Shown one piece after another: positions 52,126-61,755 of a stretch of DNA of 64,000 nucleotides (its first letter is position 1; each line of letters opens with the position of its first letter). The DNA lies in NCBI GenBank assembly GCA_030627205.1, contig DAOUSN010000003.1, forward strand, positions 34,343-98,342. The letters run 5' to 3'. The notes under the pieces were generated by a model. It searched no databases. It was not told the DNA's origin and saw only the letters and a list, made by a program, of their open reading frames with translations. A program made the translations under genes and the position numbers. The DNA comes from Methylococcaceae bacterium. Its GTDB lineage: Bacteria; Pseudomonadota; Gammaproteobacteria; Methylococcales; Methylomonadaceae.

Positions 52126-52278
52126 CATCCTGTTTAAACTGGCTTAACTTAAATGTCAGTTCCATAGGAGAAGTACGTTCAAAATGGCTGTGAGCTATGT
52201 CATGCCGCCTCTAAACGTGCCTACCTTTCATTTTAAAATACTAGAAATGACTTATTTCTGGTAAATAGGTGAAACATT

Positions 52279-53553
52279 ATGTTAGTTCTGTATAGATACG
52301 CTCTATTGAGTGTCTGTTTTTATTTTATGCACCCGCTTAAAGCAGAAACTTTGCTGACTTTAGAATCAGCATCCCAAATCGCATTAAGCGATAACCCCAA
52401 TCTAGCTCAAATCAACGCTCGTTTACAGGTGATGCAAGCGATTATTCCGCAACGCGGGGCTTTACCAGACCCCGAAATAAGTTTTAATGCCTTAAATTTA
52501 CCGGTCAATAGTTTTGATTTAGGTCAAGAAAACATGACACAAATGCAATTTGGATTTAGTCAAAAAATTCCTTTTCCCACTAAATTAGCCTTACGAGAAC
52601 AAGTTGCAACAAATGAGCGTAATGTGGTTGTGGAGAATTTACAAGAAGCACGGTTGCAATTAGTCAGTGATGTTAAGCAACAATGGTGGTTAATTTTTTA
52701 TATTGACCGTGTACTCACTATTATTGATAGCACTCAAGCACTCTTACGTCAGTTTGTCGAGGTTGCCCGAATCAAATATGAAGTCGGTCAAGGTCTGCAA
52801 CAAGATGTGTTATTGGCACAATTGGAATTATCTAAATTGTTAGACCAAAAACTAATATGGCAAGGGCAACGTAAAAATACCGTGGCAGCATTAAATTCCT
52901 TATTAAATCAAGCGGCAAATCAAACAATAATCTTACCTAAAATAGTCGTTGCTGAATTTAAAAAACTCTTGTCTGAAGATACTCTTTATCAACAAGCCCA
53001 AAAGTTTCGAGCCGCATTAGCCGCAGGTCAGCAACAAATTCAAGTGGCAAAATCGCGTTTAGACTTAGCTGAAGAAGATCTTTATCCTGACTTTAAAATC
53101 GGTGCTTTCTATGGTGGACGTGATGATACCTTAGCAAGTCAACGGCGAGATGATTTTTTTAGTATGAAACTCAGTGTCACTGTCCCTATTTTTGCACAAA
53201 GCAAGCAAAACAAGGCTATACAGCAACGTAAAGTCGAAGTGAGACAGAGCGTGTATGCTTTACAAAATTTATGGAATCAAGTCCGAAAACAAATTTCAAT
53301 CGCTTATAGTGATTATCAACGTAGCACTCAGCAAATCAGCTTGTTTGAAACAGGAATTATTCCGCAAGCACGGCAAACGGTGGCTTCTATGCTCTCAGGT
53401 TATCAGGTAAATAAAGTCGATTTTTTAAACTTAATTCGCAGTGAAATCACTTTATTTAATTATGAAATGCAATATTGGCATAGTTTTATAGAAGCTAATC
53501 AAGCGTTAGCTCGATTAAATGCCGTGGTTGGACAGGAGAATCTTTATGAATAA
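52279..53553 (+). CDS. cusC: Outer-membrane efflux protein (TolC/CusC-like)
   Basis: LTLESASQIALSDNPNLAQINARLQVMQA; tandem OEP repeats; next to CusB/CusA-like genes. Confidence 0.85.
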   Translation: MLVLYRYALLSVCFYFMHPLKAETLLTLESASQIALSDNPNLAQINARLQVMQAIIPQRGALPDPEISFNALNLPVNSFDLGQENMTQMQFGFSQKIPFPTKLALREQVATNERNVVVENLQEARLQLVSDVKQQWWLIFYIDRVLTIIDSTQALLRQFVEVARIKYEVGQGLQQDVLLAQLELSKLLDQKLIWQGQRKNTVAALNSLLNQAANQTIILPKIVVAEFKKLLSEDTLYQQAQKFRAALAAGQQQIQVAKSRLDLAEEDLYPDFKIGAFYGGRDDTLASQRRDDFFSMKLSVTVPIFAQSKQNKAIQQRKVEVRQSVYALQNLWNQVRKQISIAYSDYQRSTQQISLFETGIIPQARQTVASMLSGYQVNKVDFLNLIRSEITLFNYEMQYWHSFIEANQALARLNAVVGQENLYE

Positions 53554-54844
53554 GTTAATTTTCATTAGTGTAATAACGCTTTTTATTGGTTTGGGTGCAG
53601 GTTTTGGACTGTCATATTTTTGGCAAGTAGAAAGGGTTCTAAAACCACAAAATCCCGAAGTAGTTAAAAAACCGTTATTTTATCGTCACCCTATGAACCC
53701 AGAGGTTAGTTCTCCCGTACCCGCTAAAGATTCAATGGGGATGGACTATGTTCCTGTTTATGCAGAAGCTGATAAACCCCAAGAAAAAATGGGAACAGTC
53801 ACCATAGATGCGGTGGTTGAACAAAATATCGGTGTACGCACTGGAAAAGTTATTCGTGAAAATTTAACCCGTCATGTACGGGCGGTTGGGCGCATTGATT
53901 ATAACGAAGAACAGATGGTGCATTTACATCCTAAAACCGAAGGGTGGATAGAGAAAATGTATGTGGACAAAACAGGACAACAGGTTGCAAAAAATTCACG
54001 CCTACTCAGTATTTATTCACCGCAATTAGTCACCAGTCAGCAAGAATATATTTTAGCCCTCAATAATTTACAAATCTTGCAAAATAGCCCAATTGCTGAA
54101 ATTCGTCAAGGAGCTGAGGCTTTAGTCGAAAGTTCTAAACAGCGTTTAAAGTTATTGGATGTTCCACCGCATCAATTACGTCAACTTGAACACAGTCAAA
54201 AAATTAAAAAAAGCCTGCATATTCATAGTCCAGAAAAAGGAATTGTGATGAAAATTGGCGCAAGAGAAGGGCAATATGTCACCCCTGCGACTGAAATTTA
54301 TATGATTGCCGATTTAAGTACCGTTTGGGTTTATGCCGATATTTATGAATATGAATTGCCGTGGGTTAAACAAGGGGATGTAGTGGAAATGCAACTCGTA
54401 GGTATTCCAGGGCGAATATTTACAGGGAAGCTGACTTATATTTATCCGTATGCGAATGCAAAAACCCGCACGATTAAAGTTCGTTTGGCTTTTGATAATC
54501 CTGATTTATTGTTAAAGCCGAATATGTTTGCTGAATTAACGATTAAAGCCGACAAACGCTTAAATAGTTTGGTGATTCCTGCCGAAGCGGTGATTCGTTC
54601 GGGAACGCGCAATCAAGTTTTTGTGGTCAGAGCTAAAGGTAAATTTGAACCGCGTCTAGTGGTGTTAGGTTTATCTTCGGGTGATAAGGTTGAAGTATTA
54701 AAAGGTTTGAAACTTGGAGAAAAAGTGGTGACTTCCGCACAGTTTTTAATTGATTCTGAATCTAAATTGCGTGAAGCCACGGCTAAAATGCTGGAAGCTC
54801 AAACCCTAAAGCCTAAACCGAGTGAACAAGAAATGAATCATTAG
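53546..54844 (+). CDS. cusB: RND efflux periplasmic adaptor (CusB-like) with N-terminal heavy-metal-binding motif
   Basis: YRHPMNPEVSSPVPAKDSMGMDYVPVY; membrane fusion protein fold; start MNKLIFISV at 53546. Confidence 0.9.
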   Translation: MNKLIFISVITLFIGLGAGFGLSYFWQVERVLKPQNPEVVKKPLFYRHPMNPEVSSPVPAKDSMGMDYVPVYAEADKPQEKMGTVTIDAVVEQNIGVRTGKVIRENLTRHVRAVGRIDYNEEQMVHLHPKTEGWIEKMYVDKTGQQVAKNSRLLSIYSPQLVTSQQEYILALNNLQILQNSPIAEIRQGAEALVESSKQRLKLLDVPPHQLRQLEHSQKIKKSLHIHSPEKGIVMKIGAREGQYVTPATEIYMIADLSTVWVYADIYEYELPWVKQGDVVEMQLVGIPGRIFTGKLTYIYPYANAKTRTIKVRLAFDNPDLLLKPNMFAELTIKADKRLNSLVIPAEAVIRSGTRNQVFVVRAKGKFEPRLVVLGLSSGDKVEVLKGLKLGEKVVTSAQFLIDSESKLREATAKMLEAQTLKPKPSEQEMNH

Positions 54845-54858
54845 CATGAACTGTAAAA

Positions 54859-54886
54859 ATAACTTCAATCCCCCTTATGAAGTTAT
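54859..54886. promoter_or_regulatory. Perfect 9-bp inverted repeat between cusB and mazE (operator or terminator-like hairpin)
   Basis: ATAACTTCA-ATCCCCCTTA-TGAAGTTAT. Confidence 0.5.
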
Positions 54887-54925
54887 ACAATAGTAAAACT
54901 TTTTGAATTTAATTAGGAGATTATA

Positions 54926-55183
54926 ATGACTCAAGTCGCAATTAGACAATCAGGGGGCGCAAATATTATTAGTTTGCCCAAAGTTATTTTAAATACACTG
55001 CATTTGCAAGTCGGCTCAAATCTTGAGCTGACATTAGAAGATAATAAAATTATTTTACGACCTATTATTAAAAAATTCACTTTAGAAGAGCTATTAGCAG
55101 GTAGCCCTAAACAGGCTTTAGCCTTAACAGAAGAAGATAAGCAATGGCTGGATGCACCAGCAGTGGGCAAGGAAAACCAATGA
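54926..55183 (+). CDS. AbrB/MazE-family antitoxin
   Basis: MTQVAIRQSGGANIISLPKVILNTLHLQVGSNLELTLEDNKIILRPI. Confidence 0.88.
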   Translation: MTQVAIRQSGGANIISLPKVILNTLHLQVGSNLELTLEDNKIILRPIIKKFTLEELLAGSPKQALALTEEDKQWLDAPAVGKENQ

Positions 55184-55512
55184 GTTATATTCCAGAACAA
55201 GGAGATATTATCTGGCTAAGTTTTGACCCAAGCAGTGGCAAAGAAATCATTAAACGCCGTCCTGCTTATGTTATTTCCAGAAAAATATTCAATGAACATA
55301 CAGGTTTAACTTTAGTTGCGCCAATCAGTAGTCGTATTCGCAACATTATGCTGGAGGTTGTTTTAGAAGAACAACTTGAGACTAAAGGAGCAATTTTAAT
55401 TCATCAACTTAAGTCATTGGACTTTTTAGAACGTGAAGCCGAATTTATTGAACACGTTTCACAAATCAGTATTGATAAAGTGAAAGCCTTGATTAAAGTG
55501 ATTACAGATTAA
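55180..55512 (+). CDS. MazF/PemK-family toxin (endoribonuclease)
   Basis: MSYIPEQGDIIWLSFDPSSGKEIIKRRPAYVISRKIFNEHTGLTLVAPIS; ATGA overlap with the antitoxin. Start corrected from 55144 to 55180. Confidence 0.9.
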   Translation: MSYIPEQGDIIWLSFDPSSGKEIIKRRPAYVISRKIFNEHTGLTLVAPISSRIRNIMLEVVLEEQLETKGAILIHQLKSLDFLEREAEFIEHVSQISIDKVKALIKVITD

Positions 55513-55524
55513 TTGTGAGAAAAA

Positions 55525-58500
55525 ATGATTAATTCTATTATTAATAACGCTATTAAAAACCGTTTTATAGTCTTACTTGCCGCCTTATTACTCGGATTAG
55601 GCGGCTTATGGTCTTTTAAAAATATGCCTTTAGATGCTATTCCCGATTTATCCGATGTACAGGTGATTATATTTACCAAATACGCTGGACAAGCACCACA
55701 AGTGATTGAAGACCAAATTACTTATCCTTTAACCACGGCGATGTTATCTGTTCCTAAAGCTAAAACAGTACGCGGTTATTCCTTTTTTGGTTTCTCTTTT
55801 GTCTATATTATTTTTGAAGATGATACCGATATGTATTGGGCGCGTTCGCGGGTTTTAGAATCATTAAATTATGTCAGTGATCGACTGCCAGATGGGATTA
55901 CTCCTACTTTAGGCCCAGATGCGACAGGGGTGGGTTGGGTTTATCAATATGCCTTAATTGATAAAACGGGACAACATGATTTAGCCCAATTACGTTCTTT
56001 ACAAGATTGGTATTTGCGTTATCCCTTACAAACCGTCAACGGAGTCGCAGAAGTGGCTTCAATTGGCGGTTATGTCAAGCAATATCAAGTCGAAGTTGAC
56101 CCTAATGCGTTGTTGGCATTTAATATTCCGTTATCAAAAGTTAAGCGTGCTATTCAACGCTCAAATAACGATGTCGGTGGACGCTTAATTGAAATGGCAG
56201 AAACCGAATACATGGTGCGTGGACTAGGTTATATTAAATCGTTAGATGATTTGAAAAATATCCCTTTAGCGGTGAATGAAAATGGCACGCCGATACGCTT
56301 GCAAGATGTCGCTCATGTTCATTTAGGCGGAGAATTACGTCGAGGAATTGCTGAATTAGACGGCAAAGGTGAAGTAGTTGGCGGTATTATCATTATGCGT
56401 TTTGGTGAAAATGCCCAAGCAACCATTAATGCCGTTAAAGAAAAATTAGAAGAATTAAAACGGGGATTACCTAAAGGGGTTGAAATCATTCCTGTTTATG
56501 ATCGAGGAAACTTAATTACTCGCGCAGTCAATACCTTAAATACCGCCTTAGTACAAGAGCTAGTTATTGTTAGTATTATTGTCGCGTTATTTTTATTACA
56601 TATACGCTCTTCATTAGTGATTGTTATTAGCCTCCCTTTAGGTATTTTAATCGCCTTTATTTTAATGCGTTGGCAAGGTTTAAATGCCAACATTATGTCT
56701 TTAGGCGGTATTGCGATTGCGATTGGTGATATGGTTGATGGGGCGATTGTCATGGTTGAAAATGCTCATAAACATTTAGCCGAAGCCGTTGAAAAGAAAA
56801 AAGCAGAATTAACCTCAGATGAACGCTGGGAAGTCATTCGTAAATCCTCACAAGAAGTTGGCCCTGCGTTATTTTTCTCCTTATTAATTATTACCGTTTC
56901 TTTTGTGCCTATTTTTACCATGCAGGCACAAGAAGGGCGATTGTTTAGTCCCCTTGCGTTTACAAAATCTTATGCAATGGGTGCAGCTGCTATTTTAACC
57001 GTGACCTTAGTACCCGTCTTAATGGGGTATTTTATTCGTGGTAAAATCATTCCAGAACATAAAAATCCAGCTAATCGCTTATTACATTCTTTACACAGTC
57101 CTATTTTAAACTATGCGATGCGCTTTCGTAGCGTGACTTTATTGCTTGCACTTTTATTATTAGCATCAAGCTATTACCCTTTATCTAAAGTCGGCAGTGA
57201 ATTTATGCCCCCCTTAGATGAAGGTGATATTTTATATATGCCGAGTTCATTTCCAGGAATTTCGATTACTAAAGCCAAAGAATTATTACAGCAAACCGAT
57301 AAAATTTTAAAAACCTTTCCTGAAGTTAAACGAGTATTTGGAAAAATAGGACGCGCAGAAACTGCCACTGATCCTGCACCACTAGCGATGATGGAAACCA
57401 CACTATCCTTAAAGTCGCGTGATTTATGGCCAAATCCTGAAAAAACCATGAAGCAATTAATGAGTGAAATGGATAAGGCGACCCAATTACCTGGATTAAC
57501 TAATGCGTGGACGATGCCGATTAAAAACCGCTTGGATATGTTATCAACAGGGATTAAAACGCCCGTGGGTATTAAAGTTGGCGGAGCAGATTTGAAAGTT
57601 TTAGAATCACTGGCTAAAGAAATTGAACAAGTAATGAAAACTATGCCTGAAACCCTATCCGCTTTTGCTGACAGAGCAATGGGGGGCTATTTTCTTGATT
57701 TTGATATAGACCGTGAAAAAGCATCCCGTTATGGATTGACCGTAGGCGATATTCAAGATGTCATTCAAACTGCGATTGGGGGTATGAATATCACTGAAAC
57801 CGTCGAAGGCTTAGAGCGTTATCCCGTTAATCTACGTTATCCACGAGAGTTGCGTGATAATCTTGAACAGTTGAAACGGGTGTTGATTTCTACGCCAAAC
57901 GGCAGTCAAATTCCGATGGCATTAGTGGCTGAATTAAAACTAACACGCGGCGCACCGTCGATAAAAAGTGAAGATTCCAGACCCAATGCGTGGATTTATG
58001 TGGATATTACAACCTCGGACATAGGCGGATTTGTAAAAAAAGCCAGACAATTAGTCAAAGAAAAAATCAAACTGCCCGCAGGTTATACGATTAATTGGTC
58101 AGGGCAATTTGAATACATGGAACGCGCAGCAGCTCGCTTAAAAATCGTCGTACCAATCACTTTGTTAGCGATTTTTTTATTACTCTATTTTACCTTTCAC
58201 AATGTAACTGAGCCTTTGATTGTGATGCTGACCGTGCCATTTGGACTTATTGGCGGTATTTGGATCACTTACGCTTACGACTTTAATTTATCCGTCGCAG
58301 TTTATGTCGGTTTTATTGCCTTAGCAGGGACAGCGGCAGAAACGGGCGTGATGGTATTAAATTTTATTGATATAGAAATTGCTACCTTACGCCGACAAAA
58401 ACAACAGAGTTTATCAGCCGATGAAATTAGTCAAGCTGTGGAAACAGCAACCGCGTTAAGAGTGCGTCCCGTAGTCATTACTGCTGTTTCAACTATGGCA

Positions 58501-58668
58501 GGATTAATTCCTATTATGTTGAGTACGGGAACAGGGGCAGATGTAGCCCAACGTATTGCCGCACCTGTTCTAGGCGGAATGGTTAGCGTATTATTACTGA
58601 GTTTATTGGTGTTTCCTGTTATTTATAGCTTTGTTTTGCAACAACAGGAAAAAGCTTTGCCAGAATAA
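55525..58668 (+). CDS. cusA: Heavy-metal efflux RND transporter CusA/CzcA family
   Basis: MPLDAIPDLSDVQVIIFTKYAGQAPQVIEDQITYPL; GDMVDGAIVMVENAHKHL; MPPLDEGDILYMPSSFPGIS. Confidence 0.93.
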   Translation: MINSIINNAIKNRFIVLLAALLLGLGGLWSFKNMPLDAIPDLSDVQVIIFTKYAGQAPQVIEDQITYPLTTAMLSVPKAKTVRGYSFFGFSFVYIIFEDDTDMYWARSRVLESLNYVSDRLPDGITPTLGPDATGVGWVYQYALIDKTGQHDLAQLRSLQDWYLRYPLQTVNGVAEVASIGGYVKQYQVEVDPNALLAFNIPLSKVKRAIQRSNNDVGGRLIEMAETEYMVRGLGYIKSLDDLKNIPLAVNENGTPIRLQDVAHVHLGGELRRGIAELDGKGEVVGGIIIMRFGENAQATINAVKEKLEELKRGLPKGVEIIPVYDRGNLITRAVNTLNTALVQELVIVSIIVALFLLHIRSSLVIVISLPLGILIAFILMRWQGLNANIMSLGGIAIAIGDMVDGAIVMVENAHKHLAEAVEKKKAELTSDERWEVIRKSSQEVGPALFFSLLIITVSFVPIFTMQAQEGRLFSPLAFTKSYAMGAAAILTVTLVPVLMGYFIRGKIIPEHKNPANRLLHSLHSPILNYAMRFRSVTLLLALLLLASSYYPLSKVGSEFMPPLDEGDILYMPSSFPGISITKAKELLQQTDKILKTFPEVKRVFGKIGRAETATDPAPLAMMETTLSLKSRDLWPNPEKTMKQLMSEMDKATQLPGLTNAWTMPIKNRLDMLSTGIKTPVGIKVGGADLKVLESLAKEIEQVMKTMPETLSAFADRAMGGYFLDFDIDREKASRYGLTVGDIQDVIQTAIGGMNITETVEGLERYPVNLRYPRELRDNLEQLKRVLISTPNGSQIPMALVAELKLTRGAPSIKSEDSRPNAWIYVDITTSDIGGFVKKARQLVKEKIKLPAGYTINWSGQFEYMERAAARLKIVVPITLLAIFLLLYFTFHNVTEPLIVMLTVPFGLIGGIWITYAYDFNLSVAVYVGFIALAGTAAETGVMVLNFIDIEIATLRRQKQQSLSADEISQAVETATALRVRPVVITAVSTMAGLIPIMLSTGTGADVAQRIAAPVLGGMVSVLLLSLLVFPVIYSFVLQQQEKALPE

Positions 58669-58697
58669 CCTTATTATTCCGCCAATTTTCCAATAAA

Positions 58698-59186
58698 CTA
58701 ATTACTTAATTTTTTCTGGCAATTACGACAAGAACCCTGTAATTCAAAAATAATATTTTGAGGGGTGAAAGCATTTTGTACTGCCAATTGAAAAATACGC
58801 TCGTAAATCTGTGGGGCTTCCACTTCATCGGTTTGATGACAATGATTGCAAATTAATAAGATTGAATGATGTGCTGTTTCAGGTTTTAAACAACCGATAA
58901 AGGCATTTAAAGACTCTATTTTATGCACTAAACCTGCCTTTAAAAGAAAATCCAGAGCGCGATAAACTGTCACGGGCTTGGCTTTGGGATCGTCTAAATG
59001 TAACGTTTCTAGTAAGTCATAAGCTCCTACGGCTTTATGATTAGACCAAACTAATTTAAAAATACGTTTACGTAGGGGCGTTAAGCGAAGTCCTTTTTGT
59101 TGACAAATTTTTTCAGCGGATTTTAACGCTTGATTAATACAGCTTTGGTGATTATGATTTTGTTGTTCAAATAATACATCTGGCAT
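58698..59186 (-). CDS. zur: Fur-family regulator, Zur-like
   Basis: KGLRLTPLRKRIFKLVWSNHKAVGAYDLLETL; PVTVYRALDFLLKAGLVHKIESLNAFIGC; C-terminal CxxC pairs; Zur-type box upstream of the operon. Confidence 0.85.
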   Translation of the reverse strand: MPDVLFEQQNHNHQSCINQALKSAEKICQQKGLRLTPLRKRIFKLVWSNHKAVGAYDLLETLHLDDPKAKPVTVYRALDFLLKAGLVHKIESLNAFIGCLKPETAHHSILLICNHCHQTDEVEAPQIYERIFQLAVQNAFTPQNIIFELQGSCRNCQKKLSN

Positions 59187-59207
59187 AAAAAATAGATTTA
59201 TTAAGGA

Positions 59208-61259
59208 TTAAAAGCTTATTCTAAGCCCTAACTCTGCTCCCCGTCCTGCTTCGGGTGCAAAATTTCTTAAATGTGAACTCGCATTACGGATGTTTTTATT
59301 CAATAAATTATTGCCTTTTACAAATAAGAGTAATTTACTGTCCTTATTTAATTTTAATTGATAACTTACTGCTGTCGATAGTAAAAAATATCCTGATGTC
59401 GTGGATTCATTATCACCTGCATGATGTTGCGCTTCGACACGGGTAAAGCGTAGATTAGCTGATAACTCATCATTATTTGCATAATCTAATTGCATCCCGT
59501 AACGTAAGGGCGGCAAACGGGGAACATCTCCCCCCTGATTAAAACTTCCACGAACATAATCACCAAACAAAGTTAAATCGACATTAGAAAAACTAGACTC
59601 CCAGACAGGAAAAAGAATTTTGGATTCAAACCCATAAAAACGCGCATCGTTTTGACGAGTAGCTAACACGGCTAAACAGCTTTCATTGTTGGTACATTGA
59701 CTCACAAAAGCTTCACTCTCTAAGTTATAAAGCTGACCATTATGATATTGATTAATATAATCTTTATTCCAACTATGAAATAAATTTATTTCCGTATTCG
59801 CCCATTGGTAATCGCCTTTAAAACTTAATTCTAAATTATAAGTCGTTTCCACCCCTAAATCACTTTGACCTTGCTCATAACTGTTCGTGGCAAAATGCAC
59901 CCCATCAGCAAATAATTCTTGTGCTTCAGGCGCACGTTGGGCATAACTAAAACTTAATCCCAAAGTATTTTCTTCATTAAAATCCCATAAAGCTGACGCT
60001 GACGCACTAACTGGGGTATGAGTCTTTTTTTGAAAACCTTCTGCATCAATTGTTTGATGCTCTATACGCAGACCCATTTCATACGTCCAATCGCCTAGAA
60101 AAACATTTTCTACCATAAATATGCCATAAGATTTAATATCTGAGAGAGGCACAAACGCTTCCTCACCGATGGCTGAAAATTGTTTTGAATCTATTTGAAA
60201 ACCAACCACACCTTGGTCAATAAATCCTATATTATCATGTAAAACTTCAACGCGCCCTTCAACGGCATCATTTAAAAATTTTGTTCCCACTTCACCTGTT
60301 TCTTCAATTTCACTATGTTCGTAATCATTAACCCCTAACCGTAATTTTACCATTTTTATGCCTTCAAATGGACGCTTAATTTCAGCTTTCATATCGTAGC
60401 GTGTTTGTTTTAAGGCAATACGAACTTTTTCATCAGCGATTGGAATCCCGTAATTATTATCCAAGTAATTGACAGAAAACCCAATAAATCCCCAATCATC
60501 TATCCATGATCCGCCTAAGGTTGCACTCCAGCTTTCAGCATCCGTATTGTCGATAAAACCGTGGGTATTATTCTCAAAATTTTCATTATTTCCATTATTT
60601 CCATTCATCGCATTACCTGCGATACCCACGTTATTACGTTGACGATAAAAACCATCCAGATGCCAAGCGAATTTCTTATATTGTCCATCGTGACTTAATA
60701 CGCTACTAGTTTCATCGGAAACCGAATTAAAGCGTTGTTCTAAGGCGGTATGAAATGAGTTTTCTAGCAAGGTTTCAGGAATACGATTATCTAAAACATT
60801 AATAATACCGCCAATCGCACCACTCCCATAAAGTAAGGTAGCTGGCCCTCTGATAACTTCAATTCTACGCGCTAATAAGGGTTCGGTACTATTAGCATGG
60901 TCAGGACTTAAACTGGACGCATCTAAACTATCAAGACTGTTTTGTAACACTTTAACCCGCGAACCTGTTTGCCCACGAATCACGGGTTGACCTACGCCTG
61001 CTCCGAAAGAAGCATTATGAATACCCAATTCGTGTTTCAGTGTTTCACCAATGCTATTCGCGGTTTTCATTTCTAATTCCTTCCCCTCTAATATATTAAC
61101 AGGCAATACGGTTGCTGCTTTTGTATTAGCTAAGGGAGAAGAAACTAATACATCCTCTAGTTTTATAACGTTATCAGCCGCAAATGAAACTAATGGAATT
61201 AATGACATTAATGACATTAATGAAACTAAAAAAATGAATAAAATAGAAATTTGTCTCAT
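59208..61259 (-). CDS. znuD: TonB-dependent outer-membrane receptor, ZnuD-like
   Basis: IGETLKHELGIHNASFGAGVGQPVIRGQTGSRVKVLQNSLDSLDASSLSPDHANSTEPLLARRIEVIRGPATLLYGSGAIGGIINVLDNRIPE; C-terminal beta-barrel ending in F. Confidence 0.8.
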   Translation of the reverse strand: MRQISILFIFLVSLMSLMSLIPLVSFAADNVIKLEDVLVSSPLANTKAATVLPVNILEGKELEMKTANSIGETLKHELGIHNASFGAGVGQPVIRGQTGSRVKVLQNSLDSLDASSLSPDHANSTEPLLARRIEVIRGPATLLYGSGAIGGIINVLDNRIPETLLENSFHTALEQRFNSVSDETSSVLSHDGQYKKFAWHLDGFYRQRNNVGIAGNAMNGNNGNNENFENNTHGFIDNTDAESWSATLGGSWIDDWGFIGFSVNYLDNNYGIPIADEKVRIALKQTRYDMKAEIKRPFEGIKMVKLRLGVNDYEHSEIEETGEVGTKFLNDAVEGRVEVLHDNIGFIDQGVVGFQIDSKQFSAIGEEAFVPLSDIKSYGIFMVENVFLGDWTYEMGLRIEHQTIDAEGFQKKTHTPVSASASALWDFNEENTLGLSFSYAQRAPEAQELFADGVHFATNSYEQGQSDLGVETTYNLELSFKGDYQWANTEINLFHSWNKDYINQYHNGQLYNLESEAFVSQCTNNESCLAVLATRQNDARFYGFESKILFPVWESSFSNVDLTLFGDYVRGSFNQGGDVPRLPPLRYGMQLDYANNDELSANLRFTRVEAQHHAGDNESTTSGYFLLSTAVSYQLKLNKDSKLLLFVKGNNLLNKNIRNASSHLRNFAPEAGRGAELGLRISF

Positions 61260-61283
61260 GGAGGAACACTCTAAAAGTAAATG

Positions 61284-61304
61284 TAATGTTATATTATTAC
61301 ATTA
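61284..61304. promoter_or_regulatory. Zur box upstream of znuD-zur
   Basis: TAATGTTATATTATTACATTA, a 21-bp near-palindrome closely matching the enterobacterial Zur consensus GAAATGTTATANTATAACATTTC; 25 bp upstream of the start. Confidence 0.8.
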
Positions 61305-61380
61305 ATTTTCAATCCAAACCAATTTTTCACTTAAATAAAGAAACCCATTATCTTAGGTTACCGACTTAGGATTTTAAAAA

Positions 61381-61755
61381 TTAGCTACGCAAAAAACCTA
61401 ATTCAAATACTTGCGGTTTAAGTTTTTCGGTGAGGGTTTTATAAACGGTTTCAAAGGGGGTAAAATCGGTAGGAATGGCATCACTACTTGCATTACGTTT
61501 TTTGAGAGCATTGCGGATTTGATACCAGCCAACATCGGGGCGGTTTAGTTTTAATTCTTCGCGGACAGTATAGACATCAGTTTCAGAAAAATAAGCTTGC
61601 CATAATTCGCGTCCTGCATTTAAGACGGCTTTGGCTTGTTTGGAGAGTTTATTTTTCTGTAGATATTCCACCATAAAATCAGATTCAAAACGGTCGGGGG
61701 CGTTTACTTCGTTAAGTATTTTGCCGTTGTAAACATCCAGTACAAAGAAGTCTAC
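61381..61755 (-). pseudogene. Remnant (C-terminal part) of a larger gene, possibly a large restriction/N6-methylase protein
   Basis: The frame extends upstream of the track ATG at 61674: ...ILQASSRVDFFVLDVYNGKILNEVNAPDRFESDFMVEYLQKNKLSKQAKAVLNAGRELWQAYFSE...ELKLNRPDVGWYQIRNALKKR...LKPQVFELGFLRS*. No plausible ATG in the extension; it runs into the 3' end of the methyltransferase gene. Confidence 0.6.

Noticed and set aside
52126-52278. Leader upstream of cusC considered as a metal riboswitch
   Set aside because: Some short inverted repeats (AGAAAT/ATTTCT) but no known riboswitch signature I can recognise.
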